From NCBI GenBank assembly GCA_903905665.1, contig CAIVHJ010000456.1, positions 1 through 18,732 on the forward strand: 18,732 nt of DNA, written 5' to 3'. Origin of the DNA: an uncultured Phycisphaerales bacterium. Lineage in GTDB: Bacteria; Planctomycetota; Phycisphaerae; UBA1845; CAIVHJ01. Below the pieces are notes generated by a model. It was given only the letters and a program-made list of their open reading frames with translations, was not told where the DNA came from and made no database searches. Shown piece by piece: positions 14,873-18,732 of this stretch (positions are counted from its first letter, which is position 1; each line of letters opens with the position of its first letter). Both the position numbers and the translations under genes were made by a program.

Positions 14873-15871
14873 ATGCCGCTTGATCAGATCGTCATCCGCG
14901 ACCTTGAAAACAGCTGGGAATCCTTAACGCTTTCGCTTCAGGCGATTGCTCGTTGGCAGGGAGTGGAATGGCATTATCGCACGATCAACACGGCGTTGGG
15001 GTTATCGTTCATGGTGTCGGCCCCCCGCGAGGAAGCCGCCGACTTGTCGTGGTGGATGACGTTTGGGCGAGACGCGTTCCTGATCGAAACCGGCGCATTG
15101 TTCGGTGTGAAAATCAGTCCGCTGGGGCCTCCCTGGCCGACGGCGGTAGTCCCCAACACGCCCGAAGGATTCGATTATTTCCAGCAGCAGATCAAGCCGA
15201 GAATTCAGGTGTGCCTTGCGCACAACCATCCGGTTCTGGTCTGGCGGGGTTGGCCGGATTACCGTGAATACCTCTGGGGCATCGTTACTACCGAGCATCC
15301 TTCGGAACTGGGTTTGGGTGGATCGACGATGTGGTCGCACGGTCAGACGGTTCCCTTGGCTTCGCCTCCTCACCGATTCTACCTGGTGGAGGAGATGCAC
15401 CCGCGACAACCCGCCAACGATGAATTGCTTCGGTTTTGCGTTCGGAACATCCGTTGCATTCTGAACGACCGGATTGAACGGCCGTTCGGTATTGTCACGG
15501 GAGCCGCTGCTTGTCAACGCTGGCTGGAATGGTTGACGCAGGAACCCTCGTCGTCGAACTCAAGCCAGGCCAACGGCCACTATCAGATGGCACGCTTCGT
15601 GACCTACAATCTGGAATCCGCCCAGCGGTTCATCGAGCACTACCGCGACGGGCTGCACCAGGACCTGCGCCCTTATCTGGATGCGCTGCACTCCGCCGTT
15701 CAGGGTACCATCAACGCACTGGCCACGTCTCGTGTGCTCAAAATGGTTGAAGGGCTTTACGCCACCGAAGACGGGCGTGAATCGCTTGCCGCCGGGGTTC
15801 GCGCTACCAAAGATTTCCTCCTCGCCCAGACCAAAACCATCGACCATCTTGCCGCCCGACTCGGTGTATAA
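14873..15871 (+). CDS. Conserved-looking protein of unknown function, first gene of the hemD operon
   Basis: I do not recognise this 332-residue protein. It has no signal peptide or membrane helix. Residues about 25-85 (RWQGVEWHYRTINTALGLSF, then SWWMTFGRDAFLIETGALFGV) and 115-160 (QQQIKPRIQVCLAHNHPVLV, then WRGWPDYREYLWGIVTTE) recall the layout of BtrH/C39-like papain-fold domains, where a first block holds the nucleophile and a second has 'hPVlv.G'; however, no convincing catalytic Cys appears in the first block. The C-terminal third is helical (ARFVTYNLESAQRFIEHYRD onward). It ends 8 nt before hemD, and the hemD ribosome binding site overlaps its stop, so the genes are coupled. A role near tetrapyrrole metabolism is only suggested by context. 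Confidence 0.8.
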   Translation: MPLDQIVIRDLENSWESLTLSLQAIARWQGVEWHYRTINTALGLSFMVSAPREEAADLSWWMTFGRDAFLIETGALFGVKISPLGPPWPTAVVPNTPEGFDYFQQQIKPRIQVCLAHNHPVLVWRGWPDYREYLWGIVTTEHPSELGLGGSTMWSHGQTVPLASPPHRFYLVEEMHPRQPANDELLRFCVRNIRCILNDRIERPFGIVTGAAACQRWLEWLTQEPSSSNSSQANGHYQMARFVTYNLESAQRFIEHYRDGLHQDLRPYLDALHSAVQGTINALATSRVLKMVEGLYATEDGRESLAAGVRATKDFLLAQTKTIDHLAARLGV

Positions 15872-15879
15872 GGAACGTC

Positions 15880-16656
15880 ATGTCGGACACAACGTCTTTG
15901 CTCTCGGGACGACGCATCATCCTCACCCGCCCACGGGCTCAAGTCCCTGAATTGTGGGACCGGCTGGGTTCTTTGGGCGCCGAGGTGATTGACTTTTCGG
16001 GAGTTCGTGGATTCCCGCCCGACGATCTTCACCTGCTTCGTGAAAGCGTGTCATTCCTGGAGAACTATGACTGGGTGCTGTTTGGAAGCGTTTATGCCAC
16101 GGATGCGGTGTTGGCGGAGCTCGGCAAAGATGCACCCGGCGCGATGGCGCAGACTCGCCTCGCCACGAATGATCCCGCCACGGTACGCCGACTCAATGCT
16201 CGTCAGATTCCGGTTCATTTGACGGCGGACCCTTATGATTGGAAGCATTTGTGCGAAAACCTTCAGAGTCGGGAAAATCTCAATGACAAGATGATGTTGT
16301 ATCCGTGTGGTGAGGGTGTGTCGGATGAGGTCATAGCTCCTTTGCGACAGGCGGGGGCACAAGTTGATCAGGTGGCGGCGTATCGGCTCCAAAACGAGGG
16401 AGATTCGGCGCTGGAGGCTATCATCCGGTGCTTGCAGGCGGACGTGGCAGCTGTTGTTTTCTTAAGTTCCGAAAGCGTTTATCATTTCACCGCCGGATTG
16501 GAGCGAATGTCGGTGGAGCGCGATCGAATTCGATGCATCAGCGTCGGCTCCAGAACCACGGCGACCCTGCAGGAACTGCAATTGGGCGAGGTGCATCAGG
16601 CGTTGTCTTCCGACACCGACGGATTGGTGGAAGCAATCATTCGGGCCTTGTCTTAG
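15880..16656 (+). CDS. hemD: Uroporphyrinogen-III synthase
   Basis: It cyclises hydroxymethylbilane to uroporphyrinogen III, the branch-point tetrapyrrole for heme, in the cytoplasm. The sequence family is very divergent; the 258-residue length and two-lobed pattern fit. Visible marks are GRRIILTRPRAQVPEL at the start of lobe 1, YDWVLFGSVYATDAV (the usual 'W.ifTS.naV' strand), MMLYPCGEGVSDEVIAPLRQAGAQVDQVAAYRL (the lobe 2 entry, 'R.....L...L...G..v....vY'), VAAVVFLSSESVYHF and ISVGSRTTATLQELQLGEVHQA near the end. AAGGA lies 5 nt before the ATG. Its neighbours for cytochrome c assembly fit a heme-supply operon. Confidence 0.88.
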   Translation: MSDTTSLLSGRRIILTRPRAQVPELWDRLGSLGAEVIDFSGVRGFPPDDLHLLRESVSFLENYDWVLFGSVYATDAVLAELGKDAPGAMAQTRLATNDPATVRRLNARQIPVHLTADPYDWKHLCENLQSRENLNDKMMLYPCGEGVSDEVIAPLRQAGAQVDQVAAYRLQNEGDSALEAIIRCLQADVAAVVFLSSESVYHFTAGLERMSVERDRIRCISVGSRTTATLQELQLGEVHQALSSDTDGLVEAIIRALS

Positions 16657-16676
16657 CGTGAATCATGAGGTGGTGC

Positions 16677-17450
16677 ATGGTCGTACTGGGATGGCTTCGA
16701 GCCGTCGGATCATTGTGGTTGGGCGCGATCCTGTTGACGTTGTTGATGTTGACGCTGGGCCTCGCCACCATCCACGAATCCCAACATCCCGGACTCGTAA
16801 CACTTCGAGTGTTTTACAACTCATGGTGGTTTATCGCTCTATTAACTGCATTGGGAGTCAACGCACTGGTTTCGGTCGTTATTCGGTTTCCGTGGGATCG
16901 CAAACAGATCGGCTTTGTGCTGACCCATGTGGGGATTCTGGTTATTCTGGTGGGGGCATTGATCACGAGACAACTTGGGCGTGAAGGCGAGCTCTCGATC
17001 GCCGAGGGCCAGACTCGGGCGACGTTCGACGAGTATGTTCCCTTAACTGAGATGAAATCGGATGAAACCGAACGACCCAAGACAGAAACGTCACTGGGGT
17101 TTGGTCTGACGCTGCGAAAATTTCAGTTGGGAACCTATCCCGGAACGCAGCGCCCGCGTTCGTTTGAAAGCCACATCACAATCACGGATTCGGTCACGGG
17201 TGAGGCTCAGGATCACGTCATCAGCATGAATCGACCCGTGACGCACGGGGGATGGAAGTTCTTTCAGTCCGACTTTGACAACCAACATCAACCGGTCATC
17301 AGCGTGCTAAGCGTCACGAGAGACCCCGGACAAGGAATTGTGTTCTTCGGTTATGGTACGACACTGGTGGGAATGCTGATCGTGTTGGTGATTCGGATGC
17401 GGCAGAAGCGACCGGACATTTTGCTGCCCGAAATTCAAAATTCGCAATAA
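16677..17450 (+). CDS. ResB-like cytochrome c biogenesis membrane protein
   Basis: ResB/Ccs1 works with CcsA in System II to carry and ligate heme to apocytochrome c outside the cytoplasmic membrane. The 257-residue form here is short. It shows TM1 (SLWLGAILLTLLMLTLGLATI), FYNSWWFIALLTALGVNALVSVVIRFPW (TM2), KQIGFVLTHVGILVILVGALIT (TM3, with a conserved H after GFVLT), REGELSIAEGQ, a soluble part with NRPVTHGGWKFFQSDFDN, and a last TM (VFFGYGTTLVGMLIVLVIRM). I chose the ATG at 16677 because GAGG lies 6 nt upstream; the ATG at 16665 is an alternative adding four residues. It follows hemD by about 20 nt and precedes the ccsA-like gene by 12 nt. Confidence 0.88.
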   Translation: MVVLGWLRAVGSLWLGAILLTLLMLTLGLATIHESQHPGLVTLRVFYNSWWFIALLTALGVNALVSVVIRFPWDRKQIGFVLTHVGILVILVGALITRQLGREGELSIAEGQTRATFDEYVPLTEMKSDETERPKTETSLGFGLTLRKFQLGTYPGTQRPRSFESHITITDSVTGEAQDHVISMNRPVTHGGWKFFQSDFDNQHQPVISVLSVTRDPGQGIVFFGYGTTLVGMLIVLVIRMRQKRPDILLPEIQNSQ

Positions 17451-17462
17451 GAAGGGAACAGG

Positions 17463-18732
17463 ATGTTATTCGTCGGGATGGTTTTGTGTGCGATTACGGC
17501 AGTGGATTCACCGTCGAGCGCGCCGGTAGATCTGACGACGATCCGGTTGATCGTTGTTCAGAATGACGGGCGCTGCATGCCGCTGGACACGATGACGCGG
17601 GATTGGGTGAATTCGATTACAGGAACGACCAGGTATCAACAGCGCGATCCCGTGGAGGTATTTCTGTCGTGGACCTTTGAACCCGAAGCATGGAAAACAG
17701 TTCCGATGGTTCCGATTCGCAATGCCGAGTTGCGAAAAGAACTGGAGCTTCCGACGGATCAGGAGGAGTTTTCATACGATCAACTGATGCAGTGCACTCG
17801 ACTTCAAGAGTTGTCGGGGCCGATGCCCGGTATGGACGGTGGAAAACGAAATCCGCTGACGACGAAAGTCAAGGACATATCGGGCCGGATCAATAAACTC
17901 AAGCAGGTTTTCGAAGGCCAGGCAATTCGGATGATTCCGAATTCTGACGATCCTTTGGCGGCATGGGGAATCCTGACGGGTGAAGGCAAAGTGAATGAGC
18001 GAATCGACGCCGTTCGATCGGATTGGAATTCTCTGCGAAAAGCCTTCTTGGCGGGAGATGGCGTCGAGTTTGAGAGTATATCGCGTCGATTGGCGGAATC
18101 GTTGCAGAGTCTTCCAACCGCCAACCGGCCCACACCGCAACAGATCACCACGGAACTTACGTACAACGAATATCAACCGTTTCACTGGGCATGGAAGCTG
18201 ATGGTTCTGGCCGCCGTTTGCGGCGCGTCGGCGATGGGCATCCGTCGCACATGGTTTGACGGTCTGGCCTTTTTGTTGCTGCTGACGGGATGGGGAATTC
18301 TCACGTGGGGATTGTGGTTACGGTGGCAGGTGGCGGGTCGCATTCCTGCCTCCAATATGTACGAATCCCTGCTGTTTCTGAGTTGGGGCGCCGGGGCGTT
18401 TGCGATTGTCGCCATGCTGTTTCGACCCCATCGACTCATTCCCCTGACAGCCTCATTTCTGGGCGCTGTAGCGCTGGTTTTGGTTGAAGAAGTCATTCCG
18501 CTGGATCGATTCGTTCGTCCGATCGCTCCGGTGCTGCTGGATACTTATTGGATGTCGATTCATGTGCCAATCACGATGATGTCGTATTCCGTTTTGGCTT
18601 TGGCAGTGCTCATCGCCCACATTCAGATCGTCGGAATGGCGATTCTGCCCCGTCGGACGTCGCTGCATCAGCGTCTCGATGCGTTGCATCACTGGTACAT
18701 TCATATCGGTTCGATCCTGTTGTTTGCAGGAA
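17463..18732 (+). CDS. CcsA/ResC-like cytochrome c assembly protein (3' end beyond window)
   Basis: The frame is open for 423 codons to the right edge. A short N-terminal hydrophobic segment leads to a soluble domain of about 230 residues beginning with NDGRCMPLDTMTRDWV (34-49), the 'DGR..PLDT' mark of ResB-CcsA systems with a large insert. ELTYNEYQPFHWAWKL (231-246) opens the membrane part. GRIPASNMYESLLFLSWG (about 291-308) and LLDTYWMSIHVPITMMSYSVLALA follow; H367 is a likely heme ligand. The tryptophan-rich WWD heme-handling loop should lie beyond the edge. This subunit exports heme and, with ResB, attaches it to CxxCH sites. GAAGGGAACAGG precedes the ATG directly. Confidence 0.87.
   Translation, partial: MLFVGMVLCAITAVDSPSSAPVDLTTIRLIVVQNDGRCMPLDTMTRDWVNSITGTTRYQQRDPVEVFLSWTFEPEAWKTVPMVPIRNAELRKELELPTDQEEFSYDQLMQCTRLQELSGPMPGMDGGKRNPLTTKVKDISGRINKLKQVFEGQAIRMIPNSDDPLAAWGILTGEGKVNERIDAVRSDWNSLRKAFLAGDGVEFESISRRLAESLQSLPTANRPTPQQITTELTYNEYQPFHWAWKLMVLAAVCGASAMGIRRTWFDGLAFLLLLTGWGILTWGLWLRWQVAGRIPASNMYESLLFLSWGAGAFAIVAMLFRPHRLIPLTASFLGAVALVLVEEVIPLDRFVRPIAPVLLDTYWMSIHVPITMMSYSVLALAVLIAHIQIVGMAILPRRTSLHQRLDALHHWYIHIGSILLFAG

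Overview
The window looks like a chromosomal segment from a moderately GC-rich bacterium of the PVC group, most probably a planctomycete. The reasons are a PVC-type small basic protein (TIGR04137-like), a secreted GH20 enzyme beside a sodium:solute symporter, an HPr-kinase-like protein paired with a PF14907-type nucleotidyltransferase, ResB/CcsA cytochrome c assembly genes with a long extracytoplasmic insert, and dispersed palindromic repeats. This placement is inference from gene content; there is no rRNA or universal marker set here.

Layout, left to right. Positions 1-2327 (minus) hold a symporter followed by a GH20 beta-N-acetylhexosaminidase that runs off the left edge: a probable amino-sugar import and degradation pair. 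A tRNA-Ala(CGC) lies at 2445-2517. Positions 2604-4834 (minus) hold a translationally coupled pair, HprK-related kinase then nucleotidyltransferase-family protein. Positions 5360-8661 (minus) hold, in transcription order, a membrane-anchored SPOR-like protein, a small basic protein, an exported TlpA/thioredoxin-like protein interrupted by one in-frame UGA, and an alpha/beta-hydrolase-like lipoprotein.

Positions 9214-12300 (plus) encode a 1028-residue lipoprotein with Ig/PKD-like domains and about 400 residues of repeated cysteine- and aspartate-rich modules, closed by a strong intrinsic terminator. Then come coaD (minus), a REP-like palindrome, pyrD (plus), a MITE-like inverted repeat and a one-domain HPt protein (minus). 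From 14873 to the right edge a tight plus-strand operon holds a protein of unknown function, hemD, a ResB-like gene and a CcsA-like gene (partial): tetrapyrrole synthesis coupled to cytochrome c maturation.

The main discovery candidate is at 6390-7427. The in-frame UGA falls exactly where the first cysteine of the thioredoxin CxxC motif belongs, giving U-H-N-C. The reading frame stays open and redoxin-like for about 110 codons after it. A GC-rich hairpin with a G/U apical loop follows 27 nt after the UGA, as bacterial SECIS elements do. I read this as a selenoprotein of the TlpA/redoxin type, not a pseudogene, but this needs comparison with homologues and a check that the genome carries selA, selB, selC and selD.
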